A stretch of DNA of 64,000 bases from assembly GCF_013410065.1 (NCBI RefSeq), contig NZ_JACCCW010000001.1, forward strand, positions 1,297,187-1,361,186, read 5' to 3'. The DNA is from Granulicella arctica (GTDB lineage Bacteria > Acidobacteriota > Terriglobia > Terriglobales > Acidobacteriaceae). The first letter of the stretch is position 1. Each line of letters begins with the position of its first letter. Under the pieces are notes generated by a model, which worked only from the letters and a program-made list of their open reading frames with translations, was not told the DNA's origin and did no database searches. This document shows positions 24,347 to 31,293 of this stretch, in pieces. Made by a program: the position numbers and the translations under genes.

Positions 24347-25345
24347 ATGGCGCGTCCTGTGCGGTTTGCGATCCTCGGATTCGGTCTTCATGCGGTTCGT
24401 CGCCTCCTGCCTGCATTCGCGAAGAGCGAGCATGTTGTGCTGACCGGGATGTGGCGGCGTGACCAGGCTGCTGCCGTGCGGAACTGCTACGAACACAACA
24501 TCGCCCACTGTTTTCCGACTCGGGAGGCGCTGTGCGCGTCCGATGAGGTCGATGTAGTCTTTGTCACGTCGCCTGATGCGATGCACCGGGACGACACGCT
24601 GCTTGCGTTGAATCATGGTAAAGCTGTGCTGTGCGAGAAGCCGCTCTCCATGCACGCGCATGAGGCTGAGGAGATGGTCGCTGCGTCGGATGCGTCGGGC
24701 CTGCTCTTCGGGGTAGCGCAGAACTTCCGTTACAACCGGAGCCTTGAGTGGATGCGCGAGCAGATAGCAACGGGCCGTATTGGTGAGCCGCAGCTAGCCA
24801 GCGCGCAGTTTCTCTATCCGGCTAACCTCGCGCCGCGCACATGGATCGCTGACCCTGCGCTTGCGTGCGGTGGTCCCATCGCCGATGTGGGGGTTCATTG
24901 CATCGACTCGCTGCGCTATGTGTTGGGGCAGGATGTAGTGAGTGTCGACACGCTTGCGCATACGGATGACTCCGGTTCGCGTGTCGAGACCTCTGCCTCG
25001 TTGCAACTTGCGATGACGGGTGGCATTGCGGCAACGGTGTCGGTGAGTGCGCGCTCTCCCTATCGCACCTTCGTTGAAGTGACGGGAAGCGAGGGGATTC
25101 TGAGCGCGGAGAGCGGCTTGACGGTGGATCGGCCGGTCGATGTGGTGCTGCGTCGTGGTCGTGAGGATGTTGTGACGAAGACAGTGGACAATGGCGACGG
25201 CTATACCCGCATGCTCGACAGCTTCGCCGAGGCTTATCGAGGCGTCGGCAGCTTTCGTGCGACGGGGTCGGATGGTATCCACAACATGCGTGCGCTCGAT
25301 GCTGCCTATAAGAGCTGGCGCACCGGGATGCGCGAGCTCTTGTAG
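24347..25345 (+). CDS. Gfo/Idh/MocA-family NAD(P)-dependent oxidoreductase
   Basis: A 332-residue cytoplasmic dehydrogenase. The N-terminal Rossmann fold begins RFAILGFGLHAVRRLLPAF (one of the Gly positions varied from GxGxxG), with the family signature EKPLSMHAHEAEEM carrying the conserved Lys, and the GGPIADVGVHCIDSLRYVLG active-site segment with D and H. The C-terminal alpha/beta domain completes the family length. Substrate is unknown, usually a sugar or cyclitol. ATG 24347 has ATAGGAG upstream. It follows the SurA-like gene by 32 bases and may be cotranscribed. Confidence 0.9.
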   Translation: MARPVRFAILGFGLHAVRRLLPAFAKSEHVVLTGMWRRDQAAAVRNCYEHNIAHCFPTREALCASDEVDVVFVTSPDAMHRDDTLLALNHGKAVLCEKPLSMHAHEAEEMVAASDASGLLFGVAQNFRYNRSLEWMREQIATGRIGEPQLASAQFLYPANLAPRTWIADPALACGGPIADVGVHCIDSLRYVLGQDVVSVDTLAHTDDSGSRVETSASLQLAMTGGIAATVSVSARSPYRTFVEVTGSEGILSAESGLTVDRPVDVVLRRGREDVVTKTVDNGDGYTRMLDSFAEAYRGVGSFRATGSDGIHNMRALDAAYKSWRTGMRELL

Positions 25346-25475
25346 AGTCCTCTCCCTAAAACTTGCGCCACATATTTTGAAACAATTACCTGCACTCAAA
25401 AAGTGCTTGCTATTTCGCAACTACGGGCGTAGTTCTGGCACAGGCAACAAGAAATCGACTATGGGAGGTAAGACT

Positions 25476-25652
25476 ATGGCAACGAAGAAAGCTGCAAAGA
25501 AGGCCCCCGCAAAGAAAGTTGCAAAGAAAGCTGCAAAGAAGGCTCCAGCAAAGAAAGCGGCAAAGAAGGTTGCAAAAAAAGCCCCCGCGAAGAAAGCCGT
25601 AAAGAAGTCTCCCCTTAAGGTGCGCCCCTATTCGCCCCTTTTGGTTAAGTAA
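25476..25652 (+). CDS. Histone H1-like Lys/Ala-rich DNA-binding protein
   Basis: A 58-residue protein made of (A/P)AKKxAKK repeats from residue 4 to about 47, resembling the C-terminal tail of histone H1, followed by SPLKVRPYSPLLVK. Such tails bind DNA non-specifically and compact the nucleoid. ATG 25476 has GGGAGGT six bases upstream; an in-frame ATG at 25461 adds five residues. A strong intrinsic terminator follows about 30 bases after the stop, so it forms a single-gene transcript, probably abundant. Confidence 0.85.
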   Translation: MATKKAAKKAPAKKVAKKAAKKAPAKKAAKKVAKKAPAKKAVKKSPLKVRPYSPLLVK

Positions 25653-25683
25653 TAAGCCTTCCCCGACCGCAGTACAGGCAAGC

Positions 25684-25723
25684 AAAAACGCCCGGCAGCC
25701 TCTTACGAGGGCCGGGCGTTTTT
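25684..25723 (+). terminator. Intrinsic terminator after the H1-like gene
   Basis: AAAAACGCCCGGC pairs with GCCGGGCGTTTTT, with an inner CCTC/GAGG stem and TTAC loop; the T-run follows on the plus strand, and the A-run on the other side could also serve the convergent minus-strand gene. Confidence 0.92.
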
Positions 25724-25863
25724 GCGTCTCATGCGGCTTCGCTTGCATCGTGTGTGTGGAACAAGCCGAACAGTAGAGAGGGTAGAGCTTTCTTCCTTAC
25801 TCAGCAGGAGTTCCCTGGACGATGGAAGTCGAATTGGCATGGGTGTCATGCGCAAGGGACATT

Positions 25864-25895
25864 GTCATCCTGAGCGTAGCCGAAAGAACCTGCGG
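25864..25895. repeat. Dispersed repeat family A, reverse orientation
   Basis: Complement of the CCGCAGGTTCTTTCGGC / TACGCTCAGGATGAC form. It is the only family A copy in the window in reverse orientation. Confidence 0.75.
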
Positions 25896-25962
25896 TTTGT
25901 TTGGGTTGCCAAACGCACTCACTACTGGAAATAAGCAACGTCTCGCAGCCGCTATTTCTCTA

Positions 25963-27132
25963 CTACGGGATGGCAACTGCGAGCGAGCCGGTAGCACTCC
26001 TTCGCGTGGAAGCAATGCTGCGTCGGGGAACAGACGCAGGCGGCAGGTATTTTTTGTAGACGCTGATGTGGAAGCAAGCCTGCTGGAACTCCTCCTCCAC
26101 ATCGATCTTGCCTTCTTGTATGAGCGGCAGTAGATAGCCGCGCATCCAGGCGATCTGGCTGAGGGAGAGGCCATGCTTGGCGAGGTCGATTGCCTGGCCG
26201 GTGAGGTGCGGCGATGCCGTATCGCCCTCTGCTGGAGCGGCGTTTCCGTTAACCCGTATCAGGTGTTGCTGGAACTCTACGGTGCGGACTGCCGAATTGA
26301 CCTGGAGCGGCGTGTGAAAGCGCTCGTAGTAGGCACGGGACATCGTTGCGAGAAACTGCGCAGTCCAGGGACGGCAGTAGCGGCGGTTGACGGGGAGCCG
26401 CTCGTCCACCTGTAGTCCGCTGCTGACGGGCAATGCCACCAGCATATTTTGACGGCGCATGTTTTCGAGGTCGTTGTCGTCCTGCACGCGCTGAAGGCCA
26501 TCACGGTCGGCGACCTCGTTTTGATGGAGCAGAATCTCATGCGAGCCCTTGAGTGGTGGTGGCATGATGAGGCGGCCGCGCTTGTTGTAGAGCGTGGGCA
26601 GAATTTCGGGGGTAGAGGCTACCTCCTGAACTTCAGGGAGCTGAGGATTCACGGTCGTCTTGCGGATGACGCTGACGGCGGGGACAGGGATTGCCGCGGG
26701 GGCATCGTCATCGTTGAAGTCAGGTGGATGCGAGACGCCGGTCTCGTTGGCCTCGGGCGCGGGTGTTGCCGCGACCTTGAGCGGTGCGGGGATTGGGTGA
26801 CGCTGCTCTGGCTCTGCGATGCGTTGCTGAGTGACTACAGCCTTGTGTCGTGTGGGAGCGCTTCGGGCGTCTCGTACATCGATGGCCTTCGCTTCGTGTC
26901 TGATGTGTTTGCTTGCTGCAGGATGTTCCGCGATGTGCGTGGCAGGGTGACGGTCACTGCGGACGTGCTCGGCGACATGGACCTTGGGGGAAGCATGTGC
27001 TTTCGAGCGTGCGGTCTGGGCCTTGGCCTTTGTGCGGACGGCTCTGGGACGAGCGCTGAGAGCAGCGGGCATTAGGCAGAGGAGTGCAAGCGCAAGGAGT
27101 GCGGAGATTGGGGCGTATCGACGCGTAGTCAT
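25963..27132 (-). CDS. DUF5715 protein, VanY/M15-like peptidase fold
   Basis: A 389-residue exported protein. A signal peptide (ISALLALALLCLMPAALSA) precedes a basic, His/Ala-rich low-complexity region (residues 28-120) and a Pro-rich linker. The C-terminal domain (about 250-370) carries SAVRTVEFQQHL, the zinc-type motif ASPHLTGQAIDLAK with His and Asp, and QACFHISVYKKY with a further His, the pattern of D,D- or L,D-carboxypeptidases. It likely acts on peptidoglycan in the periplasm; the basic linker could hold it to the wall. DUF5715 assignment is from memory of acidobacterial members. Confidence 0.75.
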   Translation of the reverse strand: MTTRRYAPISALLALALLCLMPAALSARPRAVRTKAKAQTARSKAHASPKVHVAEHVRSDRHPATHIAEHPAASKHIRHEAKAIDVRDARSAPTRHKAVVTQQRIAEPEQRHPIPAPLKVAATPAPEANETGVSHPPDFNDDDAPAAIPVPAVSVIRKTTVNPQLPEVQEVASTPEILPTLYNKRGRLIMPPPLKGSHEILLHQNEVADRDGLQRVQDDNDLENMRRQNMLVALPVSSGLQVDERLPVNRRYCRPWTAQFLATMSRAYYERFHTPLQVNSAVRTVEFQQHLIRVNGNAAPAEGDTASPHLTGQAIDLAKHGLSLSQIAWMRGYLLPLIQEGKIDVEEEFQQACFHISVYKKYLPPASVPRRSIASTRRSATGSLAVAIP

Positions 27133-27238
27133 CTAAAGGGCGCGGAGACGCCAGAGCATCTTCAACTCTAGCGATCCGTCTGAGATGGTGTAAGTAACGA
27201 AGTGGGTTCCGTATACTTATCAGTAAATGGGGGAGTAA

Positions 27239-27649
27239 ATGAAGCGGTTGCTGGCGGGGTGTTTTCTGTCGATGGCGGTTCTGATTTCGTGGTCGCTGCG
27301 GTCGGTTCGAGCGCAGGACAATCCTGGTACGGTCGAGTTTTATACGTCGAAGGTACAACCGGTGCTGGAATCGAACTGCTATCGGTGCCATGGGGGCATG
27401 AATCGGCGCGGCGGGCTGAGTCTTCAGACTAAGGCTGGAATGCTGAAGGGCGGGCACGATGGCACGGTGCTGGTGCCGGGGCATCCGGAGCAGAGTCTGC
27501 TGGTGAAGCTGATTCGTCATGAAGGGCCGGCTAATGACCCGATGCCGATGCCTCCCAGAAAGCCGAAGCTCTCCGACGCGGACATAGCCCTGGTGGAGCA
27601 GTGGGTGAAGGCTGGGGCGATTATGCCGGATACGCCTACGGGGAAGTGA
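27239..27649 (+). CDS. Secreted c-type cytochrome (PSCyt1-like domain)
   Basis: A 136-residue exported protein with a signal peptide (LLAGCFLSMAVLISWSLRSVRA) and a single haem site C47-Y-R-C50-H51 in ESNCYRCHGG, then LQTKAGMLKGGHDG and VPGHPEQSLLVKLIRHE, typical of the Planctomycete-type cytochrome c domain common in Acidobacteria. The Met in MPMPPR is a likely axial ligand. ATG 27239 has GGGGGAG upstream. It stands alone; the electron partner is unknown. Confidence 0.85.
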   Translation: MKRLLAGCFLSMAVLISWSLRSVRAQDNPGTVEFYTSKVQPVLESNCYRCHGGMNRRGGLSLQTKAGMLKGGHDGTVLVPGHPEQSLLVKLIRHEGPANDPMPMPPRKPKLSDADIALVEQWVKAGAIMPDTPTGK

Positions 27650-27698
27650 TCGAAGACTGAGAGGACTCTCAGCCTTCGACTAAACGGTTCTGTGTCAG

Positions 27699-28064
27699 CT
27701 AGTTGGCGGCGGCGGCCTTGGTGCCCGTCATGCGGACGGACTTGTCTACGATGGCGTAGAGAAGCTGGTCGTGGTCCGCCTTGGCCTCTTTTTTGATGTA
27801 GGCTCCGGCTTTTTTTCCGGCTTCGGGGCTGTCGGGCAGGACGAGGTTGCGATTCTTGGCTGAAATTTCTGCGAGCTCTTTGACGATCTCGAAGAAGTTG
27901 GTCTCGTCCTTGCCGCTGAGGAGCCAGGCCTGGTGGACGGTGGCGGTGATGATCTGCTCTTCGGTCCAGTTGTGCGGGGTGTCTTGGGCGGTTGCTATGA
28001 CCGGGGTGAGGGCGAAGGTGGCGGCTGCTACGAGGGCCAGGAGGCGATTCTTTCTCGGTGTCAT
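27699..28064 (-). CDS. Small secreted helical protein of unknown function
   Basis: A 121-residue protein with a signal peptide (RLLALVAAATFALTPVIATAQ) and a largely helical, charged mature part (TVHQAWLLSGKDETNFFEIVKELAEISAKN). No Cys, no metal motif and no recognised family. It could be a small periplasmic chaperone-like or stress protein, but nothing in the sequence decides this. ATG 28064 is preceded by AAAGGAAAT on its strand. Confidence 0.65.
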   Translation of the reverse strand: MTPRKNRLLALVAAATFALTPVIATAQDTPHNWTEEQIITATVHQAWLLSGKDETNFFEIVKELAEISAKNRNLVLPDSPEAGKKAGAYIKKEAKADHDQLLYAIVDKSVRMTGTKAAAAN

Positions 28065-28088
28065 CGTATTTCCTTTCAGTGACTTAGG

Positions 28089-28472
28089 TTAGTAGTATTC
28101 GCGACGCTGGTTGTCCTGGTGGGCCTTGCCGACGAGGGCTCCGACGCCTGCACCGGCGGCTCCGCCGATGACGGCACCCTTGAGGCCGCCGCCGAAGAGT
28201 GCGCCTAAAACGGCTCCGCCGCCGGCTCCGATGAGGGCTCCTTTGCCGGGGCCGATGCCTCCCTGGTTCGGCTGCTGGTAGTAACGGTCGTCGTAGTGAT
28301 CGCGGCGGCCGCGGTCGTAGTTGCCGCCTCGTCCGCCGTCGCGGACGCCATTGTAGTACTGGTTGCGCTGGTGGTTGTCGTGGTAATCCTGTGAAAACGC
28401 TGGGGTTAGGGTGGTGGTGACGAATAGGGGGATGAGTAGCGTAGCTCTTCGGAGGAAGGTGTTTTTGAGCAT
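28089..28472 (-). CDS. Glycine-zipper envelope protein
   Basis: A 127-residue protein with a signal peptide (LRRATLLIPLFVTTTLTPAFSQ), a Tyr/Asp/Arg/Gly-rich disordered stretch (DYHDNHQRNQYYNGVRDGG) and a C-terminal glycine-zipper (GALIGAGGGAVLGALFGGG and AVIGGAAGAGVGALVG), as in outer-membrane-associated lipoprotein-like proteins. No lipobox is seen. ATG 28472 has AAGGAG five bases upstream on its strand. It is the divergent partner of the PEGA gene across the 28594-28629 dyad. Confidence 0.78.
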   Translation of the reverse strand: MLKNTFLRRATLLIPLFVTTTLTPAFSQDYHDNHQRNQYYNGVRDGGRGGNYDRGRRDHYDDRYYQQPNQGGIGPGKGALIGAGGGAVLGALFGGGLKGAVIGGAAGAGVGALVGKAHQDNQRREYY

Positions 28473-28593
28473 GGAGTCTCCTTGCGACACGTTTGGTTGG
28501 ATGCGAGAAAGGAGCTCTGGAGGGTGGTTTAACTTGACAAAAGTGAGGCTGGGAAACGGGTTCGATTTCTGGAGAGGAGGGGTTTTGCGGTTT

Positions 28594-28629
28594 GTAACTA
28601 CAAAAGCGGAGTTACGGTTTTGTAGTTAC
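28594..28629. promoter_or_regulatory. Perfect 12-bp dyad, probable operator in a divergent intergenic region
   Basis: GTAACTACAAAA (28594-28605), 12-base spacer, TTTTGTAGTTAC (28618-28629). The spacer carries an additional AGTTAC half-site. It lies between the divergent glycine-zipper and PEGA genes. The ACTACA/TGTAGT core resembles operators of BlaI/CopY-type repressors, which are common in Acidobacteria, but no such regulator is encoded nearby. Confidence 0.6.
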
Positions 28630-28683
28630 GTTTCTGGTGATGATTTTGGCCTTGTCTTCTTGTTTTAGGAAGACTACTGTCAG

Positions 28684-29577
28684 GTGTCTCCTAAAAACTT
28701 GTTGAGAAGTAGGTCTCCACTGCGATACTTTCTTGCTTTTTCTTTTGCCTTGGTTTCTGCGTTCGGAAATAGTTCTTTTGGACAAGATGCGACTCCGAAC
28801 AGTGCGCCGGTAGTTACTCCGGTTGCGGCTCCAATCACTGCGTCAGCGGCAACAACTGTTGCCTCGCCGAATACGCTGCTCGATGGAACGGCGATCAAGC
28901 TGCGGCTTGCCGAAAATCTGTCTTCTGCCACTGCGAAGACGGGCCAAACTGTGTCGTTTGAAGTGACCGAGGATGTCATGGTGCAGGGGGTGGTTGTGCT
29001 GCCGAAGGGCGCGCAGGCTCTCGCAACAGTGACCGAGGCGGCTACGAAGAAGAGCATGGGGCGTGGAGGAAAGCTGAACGTCAATGTGGATTCGGCGCGG
29101 CTGGCCGATGGCGAGAAGGTTCAGTTGCGGGCGGTGCAGGACAACAAGGGTGGCGGTCATACGGGGGCGATGACGGGCGCGATGGTTGCGACGGCGATCG
29201 TGTTCTTCCCGGCGGCTCCGCTGTTTCTGTTCATTCATGGCAAGGACATCACGATCCCGAAGGGGACGGAGGTGACGGCCTTTGTGGAGGGTGACACGAA
29301 GCTGGACATGGCGAAGTTCGCGCCTGTGGCGGCGGGGAGCACTGTGGTTGCAGCTGCTCCGGCTACTGCCTCAGGAGTGACGATAGAGGCAAGTGTGCCG
29401 AACTGCGATATCGAGGTGGATGGGAGCTTTATGGGGAGTACGCCGTCCACGCTGAACCTTGCGCCGGGGAAGCATGAGGTTGTGGTGAAGAAGACCGGAT
29501 ACAAGGATTGGATGCGAAGCATGATGGTGGGAAGTGGGGCTATTCGGCTTAGTGCGGAGATGGTGGCAGTGATGTAG
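28684..29577 (+). CDS. Secreted PEGA-domain protein
   Basis: A 297-residue protein with a signal peptide (LRYFLAFSFALVSAFGNSSFGQ), an Ala/Pro/Thr-rich linker, a beta-rich middle domain (TAIKLRLAENLSSATAKTGQTVSFEVTEDV; glycine-rich GHTGAMTGAMVATAIVFFPAAPLFLFIHG hydrophobic segment) and a C-terminal PEGA repeat (SVPNCDIEVDGSFMGSTPSTLNLAPGKHEVVVKKTGYKDW). PEGA domains are cell-surface or periplasmic anchoring modules. The start is GTG 28684, close to the dyad above. Confidence 0.82.
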   Translation: MSPKNLLRSRSPLRYFLAFSFALVSAFGNSSFGQDATPNSAPVVTPVAAPITASAATTVASPNTLLDGTAIKLRLAENLSSATAKTGQTVSFEVTEDVMVQGVVVLPKGAQALATVTEAATKKSMGRGGKLNVNVDSARLADGEKVQLRAVQDNKGGGHTGAMTGAMVATAIVFFPAAPLFLFIHGKDITIPKGTEVTAFVEGDTKLDMAKFAPVAAGSTVVAAAPATASGVTIEASVPNCDIEVDGSFMGSTPSTLNLAPGKHEVVVKKTGYKDWMRSMMVGSGAIRLSAEMVAVM

Positions 29578-29692
29578 AACAGGCGAGAGCAGTCCCAACA
29601 TACAGCATATGGAATCTGTTTGACAGCTCTCCATTGCCTCGTCGGAGATTCTAAACTAAACCCGACTTTCAAGCAGACTGATTTGGAGATTT

Positions 29693-31171
29693 ATGCCCAG
29701 TAAGCGTTTCTTAGAGCAAGTCTTTCGAACCGGCGGTGTTCCTGAATTTACTTTCGTTGAGCCTCCGAATTTCAATGACATTTTTCTCGATCTCCGCACG
29801 CCCGGAAAGCCGTTAATTATCGAGGGCCAATCCGGAACAGGAAAAACTACATGCGTTACTAAAGCTCTAGACCGTCTCGGTGCTGGTGGAGATGTTCATA
29901 CATTAAACGCGCGCAAACCTGAAGATCTCATCGTAATACGCAAAATCATTTCGGATCGAATGCCTGGAACCTTTCTGATTGATGATTTCCATCGACTGGA
30001 TATAAACCTGCAGCAATCTTTAGGGGACCTCGCTAAAATTGCGGCGGAACAACCCGAGTTCGATGCCACGCTTCCTAAGTTGGTTCTGATCGGCATTAAT
30101 CAGATCGGGAGTGAGTTGATACACGTAGTGCCAGATCTTGCGAAAAGATTGGGAATTCATAAAATTCAAGCCGGGCGTCTTAAGGACATTAATCATCTGA
30201 TCGAATCTGGTTGTCGGGAATTGAATATCAAGCTCGATCACCCCGAACTCATTTATCAAGAAAGCCAAGGAGATTATTGGCTTTCCCAACAGTTGTGCCA
30301 AACTCTATGTTCCGCTAATGGAATCACAGAAACTACAGATGTAGAAAAAACTATAACGGTAGATTTAGCTGACTTACGATCTCGTGTAGTTACCCGTCTT
30401 CGAGCCTCCTACCATGAGGGAGTAAAAGAATTCTGTCGAGGAACCAGATTCCGCCCTAGCAATGATCCATATTTCAAATTGCTCAAGGCCATTGGTGAGC
30501 AAGTAACGTCGACGGTAGATCTTGAAGAGTTGGCCAATTCAAATGCCGATGTTAGAGGTAGCATAAATAATATCAAGGCGCACCGTCTAAATGTGCTTTT
30601 GTCTGAAAAGCCAATATGCGAAAAACTTTTTTACTATAACTCGGACAGCAAAAATTTTGCTATCGAAGATCCAGCTCTTTTCTATTACATCAAGCACCTA
30701 AGTTGGGATGACCTTCGCACCGATTGCGGCTTTCGAATCGCAGCAAAGAATTACGACTTTGATTTTGCTATTTCTTTTGCAGGTATCAACCGAGAATTAG
30801 CCAAATGCATAGCTGATAATGTCGAGGTTTTGGACGCAAGTATTTTCTTTGATGAATATTTTGAAACTAATTTCCTCGGAAAAGCATGGAATGCAAAGTT
30901 TCAGGAAATATTTGCTGAGAAGTGCCGGTTAGTAGTGTGTCTCCTTGATAACGAATACTTAGAGCGTATTTGGCCCACATTCGAAAGAGAATGCTTTCTA
31001 CCTAGAGTTCCTTTAGAGGAAGTTATTCCTATTTATTTAGATGACACAAAATTTGTTGGCATTCCGTCGGATACGGTTGGCATTAAGTACACCGTCGATT
31101 TAGCAAATCCTAGGTGGCAGGAAGATGTGATCGATAAGATTGTATTTCGCCTACTTGAGAGACTTGACTAA
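29693..31171 (+). CDS. P-loop ATPase with C-terminal TIR domain, candidate anti-phage defence protein
   Basis: A 492-residue soluble protein. Walker A is G45-QSGTGK51-TT and Walker B is FLIDD (D97, D98), so the N-terminal 330 residues are an AAA/STAND-like NTPase. From Y354 (YDFDFAISFAG) begins a TIR domain ending at the C-terminus; W427-PTF-E431 fits the WxxxE signature, with E431 the likely NADase catalytic glutamate, preceded by the LVVCLLDNEYLERIWP strand and helix. Bacterial TIR domains of this kind cleave NAD to stop phage growth. The gene is visibly AT-richer than its neighbours, has different codon use, and ends before an 18-bp palindrome, all pointing to acquisition. Single gene; no partner gene follows. 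Confidence 0.82.
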   Translation: MPSKRFLEQVFRTGGVPEFTFVEPPNFNDIFLDLRTPGKPLIIEGQSGTGKTTCVTKALDRLGAGGDVHTLNARKPEDLIVIRKIISDRMPGTFLIDDFHRLDINLQQSLGDLAKIAAEQPEFDATLPKLVLIGINQIGSELIHVVPDLAKRLGIHKIQAGRLKDINHLIESGCRELNIKLDHPELIYQESQGDYWLSQQLCQTLCSANGITETTDVEKTITVDLADLRSRVVTRLRASYHEGVKEFCRGTRFRPSNDPYFKLLKAIGEQVTSTVDLEELANSNADVRGSINNIKAHRLNVLLSEKPICEKLFYYNSDSKNFAIEDPALFYYIKHLSWDDLRTDCGFRIAAKNYDFDFAISFAGINRELAKCIADNVEVLDASIFFDEYFETNFLGKAWNAKFQEIFAEKCRLVVCLLDNEYLERIWPTFERECFLPRVPLEEVIPIYLDDTKFVGIPSDTVGIKYTVDLANPRWQEDVIDKIVFRLLERLD

Positions 31172-31230
31172 GCTGAATCTGATCAAATCGCATAAAAATC
31201 TGATGCGGCGATTGATAATAAATGAACATA

Positions 31231-31268
31231 AAACTAATGGCGCGAGTTAGAACTCGCGCCATTAGTTT
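31231..31268. terminator. Bidirectional terminator between TIR-ATPase and gyrA
   Basis: A perfect 18-bp inverted repeat, AAACTAATGGCGCGAGTT with a 2-base loop and its complement, between two converging genes. The ends are AT-rich (AAAC/GTTT), giving a short U-run in both directions. Confidence 0.88.
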
Positions 31269-31293
31269 CGAATACAAAATGTGAGATAGCAAC

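Larger units (their letters stand above)
25653..25962. other. Gene-free stretch with terminator and reverse family A repeat
   Basis: About 310 bases between convergent genes. It contains the terminator at 25684-25723 and a family A repeat in reverse orientation at 25864-25895. Nothing else is visible. Confidence 0.7.
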
